64,000 nt of DNA from Siphonodentalium dalli (GCA_032622095.1 CP136062.1:153196875-153260874); one strand, 5' to 3'. Shown: positions 45,191 to 58,102, counted from the stretch's first letter. Made by a program: numbers and translations. Notes: generated from the letters alone by a model not told the origin.

Positions 45191-47780
45191 CAGCTTTTAT
45201 CGATTTTACAACCAGGTGAAACCGACGCCAATTGTTGTGTCTTTGTGTTATGTTTATAATCCATTCGGGCAATCACACGAAATAAATGCTCTTTCCTCGG
45301 TACTCATATCCCGCGTCGAGCTATCGACGTTTGTTCAAGGGCGTGTATCAAACTCATTACCACTGTTTGGGTTGGAAACTTGGCTGATTATGACTTTGTG
45401 ATTGATCACTGCAAAGGAACGGTATTATATATGTATTCGCGGAGCGGCCCCAGTGTAATAACGTAATAATATATAGTGGCGAGTCAACTAATGTCGACTT
45501 GGATATAACAGTCTTGAACCACATATTCACATCGCGTTAGATATAAATGTCTTCTTCCTGTTTAAACATATAACCCCATCAATAAATATAGTTTGAAACC
45601 CATACGGACCTTTAAATATCGACAAGTTCGTTTTAGCATCTCTATATATTTGATATCCCCTCTCCCCAAATGACAATTGAAAAGAGCCATGCGTCTTTAA
45701 GTTTACTATGACAGCTAAATAATACGCTAATGAAACGAGTCGTGTGTCTTTAAGTTTAACTATATGACAGTTATATACTATGCCCATGTCCCTTTACGTG
45801 CTGTGAATGTCTGTATGAGTTTTCCACATAGAAACGTTATAAAATAACATAACGAGAACACCACATTGACGGCCATGTTGTTTTGTGCCTATATATCTGG
45901 ACGGGTCGTTGTAATTTTACACCCATATATGTGAGAGTTCCCATCATATACAACGATGGTGTTACCCAAGCTATCTACCCCCACCCACATGAAACCTGAA
46001 TATATGTAAGTTAACAGCCTGCGTACCAGTTAAGGAAATCTGGAATACATAGTAATTTCACACTAATATCATAGTTTTCACTCATTTGCTGAAGCAGTAT
46101 ACATAACGTCAAAATATCAAGAGTTATTGTATGTCATTTGGGCTGTAACATAGACAACAATTTGTGTAATTATGTGCTTAAGCTGTGTACGCAGCCTTTT
46201 TGTTGAATCCATAAAACCGGTATAATTGGAAATGTTTCTACGATTTCAGCTATTTTCTATTACTCTATGTGCACCTTTTGAGACACAGACGTTCCAAATG
46301 GTGATGAATTATAGTATTTTAATTATATTTTATGTAATATAGGTTGTTATTAAAACCTTATATCAAGGCACTATAATCAAAATTAAATGGGCCTTCAATC
46401 CCTGAATCTCGCGTACCATATATAAGAGGGGTTGACACCGTGGTCCACCGACATGATGAATTGTATTATTTGCTGTGTTTATTTCTAACTGGGCCTTCAT
46501 GCATGTAGCCTTGTCTCGGGAATCTCGTCCATTAATTAGGAACAAAGCCCGACCATGCTGTTCTTCACGCTGACCAGATTTGGTGACACCAGGATCCGAC
46601 GCTTTGCGAAATTTAACTCTCATATTTTATCGATTTTATATGGAGTCCAATCGCGAATCCAAAAAGAACAAAGAATGCGCATGACACACTGACACACTAA
46701 CGAACAACGCGCCTAATGAACTTTTGGCGTTTCGATTCACACTTGTCGTGATATGGAGACGTATATATCGATCTGTTTTGAGAATATTTCGATGATTTTC
46801 AAAGAAATGACTGCATGGCAGTGACGCCATATTATAATCGAGGTCAGACCGGGTCGGGGCCAACAGTTCTTTCCTCGTGTTGCTTATTCTTTCAGTTTAC
46901 TGACCCGTGAAAAATCAATTATTTGAGAATATTTATTCGTCATTCACAATTTGGCACAGATGCTAGACAAAGAAGACGTTTAGTTTTATAATCTGATGCA
47001 CGCGACGGGACGTGCGCGTGCACGTGACAAATGAGTAATTTCTAGCGTCTCATTGTTGTATTGTCATAAATAAACAGGAAAATTATGCGTGCCTCGCTGT
47101 CTCATGCTGGAAACACAGGACACAAAGAATCATATCTCAAATGACCAGCGTTTTCGTTTAGACCGACAAAATGTGCAGGGGTGTGGGACAAGGGGTGGGG
47201 ACCAGGGGTGGATCAATTATCCATATATCGTTCACAGCCAGGAGGGACAGGGGCTCAAATCTGCAGATTCCGAGCTCGTCCAATGCATCATTGTTGGGTT
47301 TAAAAGACTTCTGGGATTGGAAACCACGACACTAATTTAATATCTAAACTAGATCATTTTTAATCTGGGACTGACTAATAACTCGGATTCCGGATCCGGA
47401 TCTTACACCACCATTTCAAATCCTCGGAAATATTTTATATTCTGTCAGGGAAGTTTATAACATTGAAAAAACAGTGCAGGCAACATATTTCTTAATTTAT
47501 ACATTTTCCTTAACAATGAATTCACAACTGGAGAAGGTCTCAGCTCGAGAATGCATGGTTTATGTGATTTTGGTGAGCCGATTTTGATTTTGCGTCGCAT
47601 ACAAGCATGGCATTTATACAGGGTAATCAATTCAATAATTATTGCAATGTCAGCTCACAAAAGTAATCAAAATCATGCAACCTCGTGGTGTGAAATAGAT
47701 TAAGGAACAAGCATGAACAAAGAAATATATCTCCTGCATTGTTTGTTCAATATTATAATGTTCCTCATCAGAACATCAAT
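45191..47780. other. Unassigned, gene-free by inspection
   Basis: No gene is supported; frames of 61-86 residues lack recognisable motifs. A 50-bp local duplication with GTGTCTTTAAGTTTA lies at about 45680-45785. Confidence 0.35.
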
Positions 47781-48170
47781 TCCGTGGCACGGTGCGTAGC
47801 CAGATTAGCGATTCGTGGCATGGCGCGTAACCTGAGTAGGGATTCATTGCATAATGCGTAGCCATAGAAATCCATGGCATGGTGCGTAGGCAGAGTATAT
47901 ATAGATTCATGACAAGATGCGTAGCCAGATTACAGATTCATGGCATGACGCGTATAGCCTGAGTAGGGATCCATGGCATGATGCGTAGCCAGAGTAGAGA
48001 TGCATATCATGATGCGTAGCCAGAGTATAGATTCATGGCACGATGCGTAGCCACATTAGAGATCCATGGCATGATGCGTAGCCAGAGTAGAGATGCATAG
48101 TATGATGCGTAGCCTTATTATATTTGTGGCATGATGCGTAGCCAGAGTATATATTCGTGGCATGATCTCG
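47781..48170. repeat. 31-37-bp minisatellite, about 12 units
   Basis: The unit GGCATGATGCGTAGCCAGAG plus TAGAGATTCAT-like sequence varies in length and base composition. Confidence 0.92.
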
Positions 48171-48210
48171 CGGATACTCACGACATCGAGACTCTGATTA
48201 GTTTCCCATC

Positions 48211-48490
48211 TATTATCACTTGAATTCCTGAACGCGGCTCTAAAGTAACCAGTACGATACCTAATAACACTCAAGTGGCTCCGAAATACCGCTATGGATT
48301 TACTTATACTTGTAGTCCCAATCTCACCCCTATTGACCATTCCGCAGCTCGTCAAGTGGAGACAACCCATTATCGAGCCGAATTACTCAGACCTAATCTG
48401 GCTTGTTGAAGGAAATTTGATTTTCACTAAGTTTGTCCAATATCTCAATTCTCAAACGATTTAGATCTAATGTCAGTCGCAATCGTACGA
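48211..48490. repeat. 280-bp duplication, copy 1
   Basis: CTCGTCAAGTGGAGACAACC, GACCTAATCTGGCTTGTTG and TTCACTAAGTTTGTCCAATA are shared with 48771-49040. Confidence 0.92.
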
Positions 48491-48534
48491 TGCGAAAACA
48501 AATATTGCAGGGGCCAACCCGAAATGTTAACATT

Positions 48535-48610
48535 GAAATTTTAAGATCAGACTCGAAATTTTAACATCGAACTCGAACTTTTAACTTTTAACTCGAAATT
48601 TTGACGAGGG
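48535..48610. repeat. Short ACTCGAAATTTTAACAT tandem repeat
   Basis: Five or six degenerate 15-18-bp units between the two 280-bp copies. Confidence 0.75.
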
Positions 48611-48770
48611 CTTTATAACCAGCGTTTATGCCCATATAGAGTTTTAAAATTCTGCCAATATGAGCTTATTTCGCGCAATTATAAAAATAATCCCGCATTG
48701 TGCTTATTTTTACGATAACAACGGCTGCACAGATAACCATGGTATCATGACTGATCTGTTTCAGCATCAA

Positions 48771-49040
48771 TTTACCACTTGAATTTCTGAACCCAGCTCT
48801 AAAGTAACCACTACTACGAAACCAATAACAATCAAGTGGCTCCAGAATGCCGCCACAGAATTACTTAGTGACAATCTCATCCCTATTGACCAGTCCGCAG
48901 CTCGTCAAGTGGAGACAACCCATTCTCGAGCCGAATTACTCCGACCTAATCTGGCTTGTTGACGGAAATTTGATCTTCACTAAGTTTGTCCAATATCTCA
49001 ATTCTCAAACGATTTGGATCTATTGTCAGTCGCTATCGAT
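48771..49040. repeat. 280-bp duplication, copy 2
   Basis: Same order and orientation as copy 1. The plus-strand 112-residue frame here is not kept in copy 1, so coding is not supported. Confidence 0.92.
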
Positions 49041-49334
49041 TTTTGCTCACAAACCGCGGCATGGACTCGGCATCCAATACTACCATACATCGAATATACG
49101 CCTTCTATTATTGAGCAGAACTATCCCCCATTTAAAGACGAAACGGCCCCGATATAATTGGTATTCTCATACTGCACTGCTTTAAAAGATGCTTCAATGC
49201 ATTCTAATATAATTATGCTGGCTTCGTATTAGACGGTTTTGTTCGCTTACTAGTCACATTTCAATCAGAGTTTGGTGTAATTACTCATATGCATTACTCT
49301 ACGATTTACATTCCCGCATATAATGGGATGAAGC

Positions 49335-49440
49335 CCTGGAATTTGAGCAAAAGATGCCCAGGCAATAAATTTGCCTATGTGAAAGAAATCGGCCTAGGAA
49401 AAACTAATTTTACCTAGGCAATTTTGCAAAACTATTCAAT
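49335..49440. repeat. GCCCAGG/CCTAGG repeat, left piece
   Basis: GATGCCCAGGCAATAAATT and TTTTACCTAGGCAATTTT recur in inverted style at 51085-51165 (ACCTGGGCATTGCTTTTACC). They may be decayed ends of one element. Confidence 0.45.
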
Positions 49441-49474
49441 AGTAACCTTACAACTCAGGTATGCTATTTTATTA

Positions 49475-50155
49475 TACTCCCCGCAACGAAGTTAGGTGGG
49501 TATACTGGAGTCAGATTGTTCGTCCGTCCGTCAGTCCCTCCGTCCGTCGTCTGTCGTCTTGATCAATTTCCATGAAACTTGGCACAGACATCAACCACCA
49601 TGGGAACCTGTGCACCTGTGATTATGACGTCTGTCGGACTTTTTTTTGTGGAGTTATCCCCCCTTTTTCGACTTAGGAAATTATCGCAACATGTATACTT
49701 TTGTCCGAGCTTTTATTCCTACATGTTTAGGTCAATTTTTTTTAACGTAGCACAGATATTTAGTACCATGGGAACCTGTGCACCTGCGATTATGACGTCT
49801 GTCCGACATGTTTTGGTGGAGTTATCCCCTTTTTCGACTTTTTTTTTGCAACATGCATAATTTTGTCCGAGCTTTTATTCCTACATTTTCGGTCAATGTT
49901 TTTAAATCTTGGCACTGATATTTAGTACCATGGGAACCTGTGCTCCTGCGATTATGATGTCTGTCCTACTTTTTTGTGTGGAGTTATTCCCCTTTTTCGA
50001 CTTAGAACATTTTCGCCACATGCATAATTTTGTCCAAGCTTTTATTAAAACTGTTATTTTATTATTTTAACTAAATGTTTACTGACATGTGAAACATCTT
50101 AGTATTTTAAAAACAGGGGGTATCCTTAGTCCCATTGGGACAGTCACACCTCTAG
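49475..50155. mobile_element. Repeat-core element with CGTCCGTC lead and three units of about 165 bp
   Basis: Starts near ACTCCCCGCAACGAAGTTAG, then GGTATACTGGAGTCAGATTG and CGTCCGTCCGTCAGTCC. Three units each hold ACCATGGGAACCTGTGC (about 49598, 49767, 49928), GATTATGACGTCTGTC and GTGGAGTTATCCC with CGACTT. Ends near TCCCATTGGGACAGTCACAC. Same layout as 28122-28788, with different sequence. Confidence 0.78.
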
Positions 50156-50159
50156 TTAT

Positions 50160-50818
50160 CATTAGTTATATAAGAAATTATAAACAATAATGTCTGCTTA
50201 AATCTAATTCACTCATATTACTGTCATCTAAAATCTTTGTTATTTCGAGGAACATTGTTTCCAGGTCACTGCTCAACATCTGTGAACAATTCCCCATCCA
50301 TCTCCAAACAGTGGCCTTATAATTAATGTCCAAGTCTAATGGTTATAATACACAAAATACAAATTAGTAGAGTGATTTCCCCTGGGACCCCCAAGGTAGG
50401 ATCAGCATTAAAACAAATCCTGGCAGCTGAATGGTCAATGATACATTGATCAAAAGTGCACGAAAACGTGCAGAAAGGTGTTTACCGACAACGAGAAACA
50501 TTAAATATAGCCACATGGTGAACGGTTAGTGCTGTCCAATTGGCGAATAATTTATGGGAGGGGTTGGTGTTTGTTTCGATGTTATTGTTTTTCTCCATTT
50601 TAAGGGTAGTGTGACGTTTGTCAAGCTGCAGTGTGACGAAATACGTTGACAAGTACTTTTGGGCATATTTTCGTGTGTCTAAAAGGACGTTCTTTAATTT
50701 TTAATACTTGTGCAGGGTCAACCCTTTCCTGCGAATACAGGCCAGCGGGATTTGTTAACACTGAGGCCTGTGAAAATCATTTGGTGTATTGTTACCTTAT
50801 GGCTGCTATCAAGTCTGA
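50160..50818. other. Unassigned sequence
   Basis: No gene or repeat supported. Confidence 0.3.
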
Positions 50819-50996
50819 GTTTAGTGTGCATGTCATTTGCAGAATGAGGTCCCAGAGGGTGAATTTAGTGATGCTACCCCGCATAGCGGGCTAGCATCAC
50901 CAAATTCACTCTCTCGCGATCTCATTCTGATGCTGGATAGCGTTACTAAATTCATCCTCTGTGGACCTCATTCTGCAAATGACAGGCACACTAAAC
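50819..50996. mobile_element. Bi-hairpin MITE, second family, short copy
   Basis: Ends GTTTAGTGTGC and GCACACTAAAC, then TGTCATTTGCAGAATGAGGT and its inverse. Inside, GAATTTAGTGATGCTA and TAGCATCACCAAATTC pair around CCCGCATAGCGGG. Confidence 0.88.
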
Positions 50997-52390
50997 ACAG
51001 GATTGTGGGTGCTATTGTAGTAAAATATACCGGTATGTAAAGAAGAGTGAACGGGACACAATGAGATTTTAGTAACCCAATGAACTGATTTTACCTAGGC
51101 AGACAAATTGATTTTGCCTCTGGTTTACCTGGGCATTGCTTTTACCTAGGCTAATTACCAGAGCTGGGCTGAAACACATATATATGACAACCCATTCATT
51201 TTGCATGTTGGTCAAGCGTCCAAGAAGTCAATTAGGCACATACATGTACGAAATTATATACAGAAAAACGAGGGTACTTACTTATAAAGCCTATATGGCG
51301 CTGTAATATGACGATGAGATAATACAATTGACAAATTTTCGATCATGTTGATACTCTTGTTGTGCAGAAAACAATTGTTTATGGTTCCCACATCAAAGTT
51401 AGCAATGGGGGGTGTCACAGTGTTCTGGGCCCGCAAACAAGGTACCCTGCCCAATTGTTTCTCTAACACGTACTCTTACCAAAGTTTCCAAGCGACAGAT
51501 TTTTATATTAGAACCTGCAATGAGGACGTTAGATACTATTAACTGTCTATGTGCCGTTGTGGTACAGCTCGTATAGTTCGTGGTTGTGGATGCATGCGAT
51601 GCACGTATATTTTTGGCTGCAGCTGTAGGGTTTAGTCACATTCATTATCCATGAACTGACTTTTATCCCAACACATACATGGACTGTCAGTCATTTTATT
51701 GCCCTGCGCCAAGGCAGGATAAAAGAAGTAGGAAGTTTTCACAGAGAAGTAAACTGTGCTAGTAGTATATCGTGCTGCGGTCAAAATGTGTCCATTTATA
51801 ATCACACACCCTCTATACATTCACACAATTAGCGCCCGTAAGAATCGGTACAAATTGCCATACGGATTAGACGAACGTTTCCGAGGTACATAAACCAATA
51901 GCTGATATCTACATTTCAAAAAGAGCTTTGAACCACGTACGTCACTTCAATCTCATCACGTGCTCGCGCTCGCTGCGTGTTGTTATTGGGAGACTGTGTT
52001 GGAATTTGAACAATATATGTTACTTACAATTGTTTTTGGCAGTTTTGACAAGTTGTTCATGTTATTAATATTTTAAAATGTAGTGGTGTGTGATTATGAG
52101 GAATGACTTGAAGATCGATTGGGGTCTTTGGTTTTGACTGGCAGAGTAATTAAATCCAATGACAACAATCGATCTCCAATTCATTTCTTAAGTGATAACA
52201 TGGAATGATGGTATGTTCTTGCGGTTACATGCCTCTGTGTGAGTTTAATTACTTAATTAAATGGCAAAGGTCCTTCCTGGAAATGAGCTCTCGTGAGATA
52301 CAACGGACTGAGGATTAAAACAAGGAAGATTGCTATCCAATCATCCAATGAACACATGCTCATCAAATCACGAAAGGTTCACGATGAAGG
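50997..52390. other. Unassigned, with a GCCCAGG/CCTAGG piece
   Basis: The piece at 51085-51165 pairs with 49335-49440. The rest shows no supported gene. Confidence 0.3.
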
Positions 52391-52520
52391 CTTCCGGACC
52401 GTGTGTCAGTACCCATTTCATGCTATCGGTTCATCTATGGAGGTTTACATTGTGAAATCTTCCGGTCCGTATGTCAGTACCCATTCCATGGTATCAGTCA
52501 ATCTATAGGAGGTATACATG
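52391..52520. repeat. 68-bp tandem duplication
   Basis: Copies at 52391 and 52459 start CTTCCGG(A/T)CCGT and share GTCAGTACCCATT. Confidence 0.9.
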
Positions 52521-52777
52521 GTCTCATCTCGCTATCACGATTGGTAACAGTCTAAGAGAGAATCGGTTCCCGCGATCGATAATTCGAAAAATCAATCGGA
52601 TGTAATGAGGTTAAATAAACTCATTTGATTATCTAAATAGTCGTAACTCAAACACGAAAAGAACGGCATGCCTCGGGGCGTTAGGTTATATTACTCTAAC
52701 GTCTCGTTACATATATCCTCGTTTGATTGCTATGTATTTTAAATATCTGGCACGCGGCGTGTATATAATGTTACTTT

Positions 52778-53120
52778 GCTATTGAAGTGTCTCGTTACAC
52801 AGGGGCGTGATGACACGTTGGAGATTTTGGTGTCTGCCACCTCCAACTTTGAAAAAAAATTCAGATCGAAGATATAGGCTTGAGATTTCTCCGAGTGTTT
52901 AAATCTGCGACCAATACGTTCGTAAAATATGTCGTTTTAGAACGAAATTTGAACATTTTCCTATATGCTATTGAAGTGTCTAGTTACACAGGGACGTGAT
53001 GACATGGTAGAGATTTGGGTGTCGGCCCCCTCCAACTTCGGTAAAAAAAACAACTTTTTTTCTCAAACCGGAGATAGGTGGAGATTTCTTTGTTTATGTT
53101 AATCTGCGACCAATACTGAA
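52778..53120. repeat. About 190-bp tandem duplication
   Basis: Units start GCTATTGAAGTGTCT near 52778 and 52969, and share CGTGATGACA, CCTCCAACTT and TCTGCGACCAATAC. Confidence 0.9.
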
Positions 53121-55239
53121 AAAAATTCCATGTCACCACCATCGTAAGTGTGTCCGGGCGACCTATTTGCCTATAATATTCCGACACACTTAACATATTT
53201 TATCAGAATGTTTGTTGTAATGATTAAAAGCGTCTTAGAGCAAGTAATTGGTTAATCGCTATATAAAACTGTCATTATTATTGTAGAAAGAGTCCATCCT
53301 AGCGGTGTTGTAGAAATTTTCTATCGTGGGGATTTTGTGGACATTTTGCACCTTGAAGTTGTCCAAAGTCTGCGAGATGGACGTTTTGATCTTCAAGCGG
53401 GTTGTAGTTGGATATTCCAAAACCCACAACAAAGACCCTCTCGCCACATACATGTACAGTACAAGTCAGAAGAATTGGTATTTTAAGCGCGCTATTTTCG
53501 CGCCCAATATCCCGCTTATATATATATAGCAAGTTGGGCGATTATAACCGAGCCGCTTGCGATATTGTTCCGATACTTTGAGCTTCATATTACGATATCT
53601 CGTGCTTAATATTGCTACTTAATAATAATCGTAAAATCGCCTTGTGGTGACATGTTGTTTGGACGACTGTTAAAAGGCTCATTTCACTCGTTCACAATGT
53701 TTTCACAGCATCGTCTGGATATATGTTCGTCCAAAAACGCGCGCTCAATATCGCGATAAAGGCGCGTCTCAATATACCAATATATTTTTATTGGTACTGT
53801 ACAGGATGGTTCACACGTATTCTGGTTTGATTGATGTATTTCAAATATTTGACAAGCGCGATCTGTATTCCTGTCAGTTATTTGACAACGACGTGAACCA
53901 TAATAATTTGGCGAACGAACGTAATGAACAGACATGACATATATACAAAATAGACCCTCGCAAATCTGGCAATTGTTTGGTAAACTCATCATGTATGTAT
54001 GGAGGGTAATTAGGGTCACAATTCCAAGTGATAACTTATATATTGTAGAATGTGAAATGCTATTGTCAATTTGTCAAATGCCAGAATTTAGTGCTAACTT
54101 GTATATTGTAGAATGTGAAATGCTATTTTCAAATGTTAAATTCCCGAAATTATTTTGTATTTCTTAATTCTAAATGACAAAATTAAGATTTTATTGCAAC
54201 TTTAAATAATTAAAACTTAAATATAATAGTTTATATAAACAGTATCATGTGTCTTTCAACTTCATTGGTGAAACTTGTAACTAACATTTGAAATTCTGAA
54301 AATCATGTTTTAAAAACTAAAAACTAGAAATAAGAAGTTAAAATAATGGTCAATGGTCAATTGTGGCCAAAGTTATTTCACTATAATGAGATACAACGAT
54401 AAAATAAACACAGGGGTTTGTTAAATTCTTGTCTGGAGGCTGAAAACATGAATTTTCTAAGATTAGATTCACTCTGTATGTGGCTCAATACTGCTGAAAA
54501 AACTGTCTGAAATGGGGGTACTAATCTAATATCAAATAACTTTATCCATAAATTATCTTATATTATTGTCATGGCCCTTAATGTAAAAGGTAGGACAGGT
54601 TCTATCCCAATTCTATGAAAATTTATGTTTTCATCCTCCTGATAAGAATTTATCAGTTTCCAAACCTCTGTTTAGATTTTTAGATAGTTACCTTGGTATA
54701 TGAAATAATACGTATGAGTTGGAAATCCTTGACCGGAAATTATTCAATCAATTAATATTGATTTTATTTCTATATTATATTATTATAATGTGACAGATAT
54801 AGTATCAATATATTCGTTACTATATTTAGAACGTTTAGATAGAGGCACCAGCGTGGTGCTCGAACGAATGCGAGCCACACAATGTCTCCAATTGATTGTA
54901 TCTAATCTAATATTAAGTGCGAACCAAGTAGATAAGACATAGAGTGTAGTTAGTATATGCTTATTTTCAATAACTAAAATAACTTTAAAATAGGCAAAAT
55001 AAAAGGCGGGCGAGAATATCAGTGACCATTATTGAACGGCACAGAGTTATTGTATACGAACAAACATCAAAATAAAATCAATATTTTGTTGGCGATATTA
55101 TGATAGTGCAATTTCTCCCTAATTTTGTGTAAATAAATAATATATAATGTATGCATTTGTGTGTGTAAACTTAATTACCAAATAATGTAGTTTTAACAAA
55201 TGCAAGTTCTTACTGACATGTAACAGCTAACATAATCAT
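53121..55239. other. Unassigned AT-rich sequence
   Basis: No gene supported. A 65-bp duplication with TATATTGTAGAATGTGAAAT is at about 54037 and 54102. The block AAGCGTCTTAGAGCAAGTAA at 53227-53285 recurs at 58350. Confidence 0.4.
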
Positions 55240-55245
55240 TTAAAA

Positions 55246-55639
55246 CCCTTTACCCAACAAACCGGCCAAAACCGGCCAAATAAAGCTTCAACAGCCTATA
55301 ATATCTTCGGTCTGTCTCAATAGAACCATACAGATATGGATATCATTGGAACCGGCTCCTTGACCACATTGTGATAGTTACAGTTATGCCCTGTGCCAAT
55401 GCATTCTCTTATATATGCGAGTCGACCATAGGTCGCCTCGCATATATAAGAGAATGCATTGGCCTAAAAAAAATCCTTTTTTTAACACTTTTTACCATTT
55501 TTTCTTACATTCTTTAACAATTTTATAATTTTTAATGTGTTAAGCCAATGCATTCTCTTATATATGCGAGGCGACCTATGGTCGACTCGCATATATAAGA
55601 GAATGCATTGGAACAGGGGCCCTTCTGTTGGGTAAAGGG
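55246..55639 (+). mobile_element. PAL-1 MITE copy 4
   Basis: CCCTTTACCCAACAAACCGG left end, CTGTTGGGTAAAGGG right end; both hairpins present. The right flank is TTAA (55640-55643). The left flank reads TTAAAA before CCC, so the left target copy is altered. Confidence 0.9.
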
Positions 55640-55643
55640 TTAA

Positions 55644-56173
55644 GCAAGATATAGTAGGTGGGATCGCAGGATATCAGCAATCCTCAGGACGTAACTTGCA
55701 TCACTTCATTGCGCATGCATTTGCTCGCGTCAGATTCAGGGATTGCTAGAGCCCAATTTCATCTCTGACTAGATCGATATACGTTATCAGACTATTTGTT
55801 CCAGTTTTATCCAGTTATTCTTAAACCGACTTATGTCTACGTAATTTGGAAGGAGGTATAAGATGGGTTGACAAATATTTAAAAAAGCGAATGTTACTTT
55901 TGGTGTAATTTGGAGCGGAAACCGCCAAGTGGCTTTAATTCAATGCAAAGGCACAAAAAGTAGAATTTAATACAAATGAGCAGTACGTTATGCCTGATGT
56001 GTGCCGCACATGTAGGTTGGACATTCCGATCGGAAAATAGGTTGAACTTATTCATTCCTTCATAAATACATCATTGTACATGTCGTCATTCAATATTCTG
56101 TAATTCTTTTTACCGGCGTCAGTGCATAGCACATTACATCACGACGGTTAGTCATACATATGAATGGCCTTTA
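55644..56173. other. Unassigned sequence
   Basis: TTTGGAGCGGAAACCGCCAA near 55911 resembles a block near 9692. No gene. Confidence 0.3.
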
Positions 56174-56345
56174 TATGTTGCCTATACAAAATGTTCCGGT
56201 GTCTCCGTAGTGTGGACGGAAGATTCGCCAGAATTATGTTTTATTCACGTATTGAGTCCTCGGCTGCGAACAATCGATTGCTGTGTTTTCACTGTAAACA
56301 TGAGCGGGTCTATAAGGTTAATACACACAGTCACGTGTTATGGGG
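56174..56345. repeat. Duplicated block, copy 1 (pair 57470-57640)
   Basis: GCTGCGAACAATCGATTGCT, TTTTCACTGTAAACATGAGC and GGGTCTATAAGGTTA are shared. Copy 1 opens a long minisatellite. Confidence 0.92.
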
Positions 56346-56885
56346 GTCTATAATGTTAATCCACATAGTCACGTGTTATGAGGGTCTATAATGTTACTAC
56401 ACACAGCCACGTGTTATGGGGGTCTATAATGTTACTCCACATAGCTATTTGATATGGAGGCTCCACAACGTTACTCAACACAGCCACGTGTTATGGGGGT
56501 CTACAAGGTTACTCCATACAGCCACGTGTTATGGGGGTCTACAATGTTACTCCATACAGCCACGTGTTATGGGGGTCTATAAAATTACTCCACATAACCA
56601 CGTGTTATGGAGGTCTACAAGGTTACTCCACATAGCCATTTGATATGGAGGCTCCACAACGTAACTCCACACAGCCACGTGTTATGGGGGTCTACAAGGT
56701 TGTCCATACAGCCACGTGTTATGGGGGTCTATAAGGTTAATCCACACAACCGCGTGTTATCGTGGGGGTCTATACGGTTAATCCACACAACCGCGTGTTA
56801 TCGTGGGGGTCTATAAGGTTACTCAACACAGCCACGTGTTATTGGGGGGTCTATACGGTTACTCCACTCACCCACGTGTTCATGT
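56310..56885. repeat. About 34-36-bp minisatellite, about 16 units
   Basis: The unit CACGTGTTATGGGGGTCTAT plus AA(G/T)GTTACTCCACACAGC is repeated. A longer variant (ATAGCTATTTGATATGGAGG type) appears twice, about 200 bp apart. In-frame stretches are artefacts. Confidence 0.93.
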
Positions 56886-57245
56886 ACTGACGGCGGTTCA
56901 CATAATATCCAATGGATAACAATTATATATCAAAACCACACCATACATCATCCTGTATATATGTTATGTTCGTCATCTACGTTGTATTTGTTAAAATGTT
57001 AATGGGAGAGGGGCGGATTTAAGTTGTTAAAACTTGTGCCCTGATCCCTCTTGTAATATTATATTACAATAAAATATGTTTAAACAAAAAAACAATTATA
57101 TATATTTATGAAGAGATGAACAACCTCAGCCTATTTTCCTATTTCGAATTTCCAACCTATACGACGTGTCATGTGTGGTATTTCCTTGCAAAGCATCAAT
57201 AGCAGCAATTCACATGTCGTGTGAAAAGTCGTGATGTAATGTGCC
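56886..57245. other. Unassigned spacer
   Basis: No gene or clear repeat. Confidence 0.3.
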
Positions 57246-57425
57246 ATGTACAGTAATGTCCTAATTAATCAACTCCATAACCACAGCAGAATTATGGGTA
57301 ACTTTTCAGGATTTAGTCGGAAATATGGCTTGTTGCAACAAGCCATATTTCCGACTAAATCCTGAAAAGTGACCCATAATTCTGCTGTGGTTATGGAGTT
57401 GATTAATTAGGGCATTACTGTACAT
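57246..57425. mobile_element. 180-bp near-perfect palindrome (foldback MITE)
   Basis: Two 90-base arms meet with no spacer at 57335/57336 (centre CTTGTTGCAACAAG) and differ at only about two positions. Ends read ATGTACAGTAATG and the inverse. Half of the same element is at 21489-21582. Confidence 0.96.
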
Positions 57426-57469
57426 AGTGGTGTATCATACGACATGCTCAGTCCATCTATAGATATGTT

Positions 57470-57640
57470 TTCTATACAAACTGGCCCGGCGTCTCCGTGG
57501 TGTGGACAGGAGATTCCCCAGAATTATGATTTCTTCACGTATTGAGCCCTCGGCTGCGAACAATCGATTGCTGTGTTTTCACTGTAAACATGAGCGGGTC
57601 TATAAGGTTACTCCACGCAGCCACGTGTTATGGCTTGTGA
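57470..57640. repeat. Duplicated block, copy 2
   Basis: Same as 56174-56345, but carrying only one minisatellite unit before unrelated sequence. Confidence 0.92.
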
Positions 57641-58098
57641 GCATACTCAGGAATTTCTCAATGTTTTCTCAAACTACAGCGTTAAGCCAGTGATCGTTAT
57701 CCAATATGCGTATTTATTACGGTCGATTCCAAACATTTCCACGCATCAAGCACGCGTGGTGTATCATACTCAGAAGAAGGGATTCGATTTTGAGTTATCA
57801 GCACCAACTTATCAAGTTCATGGCATGCGCGCTACTAAATCAAATTCCGTTCGTCTATATACTTAAGATCGCCATGTCGGAACCCTTGTGGCTCAGCCGG
57901 TACGTTTCGCAGAACAAGGTCGCTCGTATGTTGTGCATGCTTCGCACCATTCATGCGTTAAACGAGTACCAGTCAGCTTGTCATATATTGGTGAGTTTCA
58001 GAGCATGTTCTGGTCAAACTAGTGCAGCCAGCGCCTTTAATGGCCGTGATCGGTTCATTGGTTGGCTTGTACAAATGACTGGGGTAATATTGTAGTGT
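57641..58098. other. Unassigned, with a possible tRNA A-box
   Basis: GTGGCTCAGCCGGTACG at about 57888 resembles a tRNA A-box, but no B-box follows. The 129-residue frame at 57706-58095 is unrecognised. Confidence 0.35.
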
Positions 58099-58102
58099 TT
58101 AA

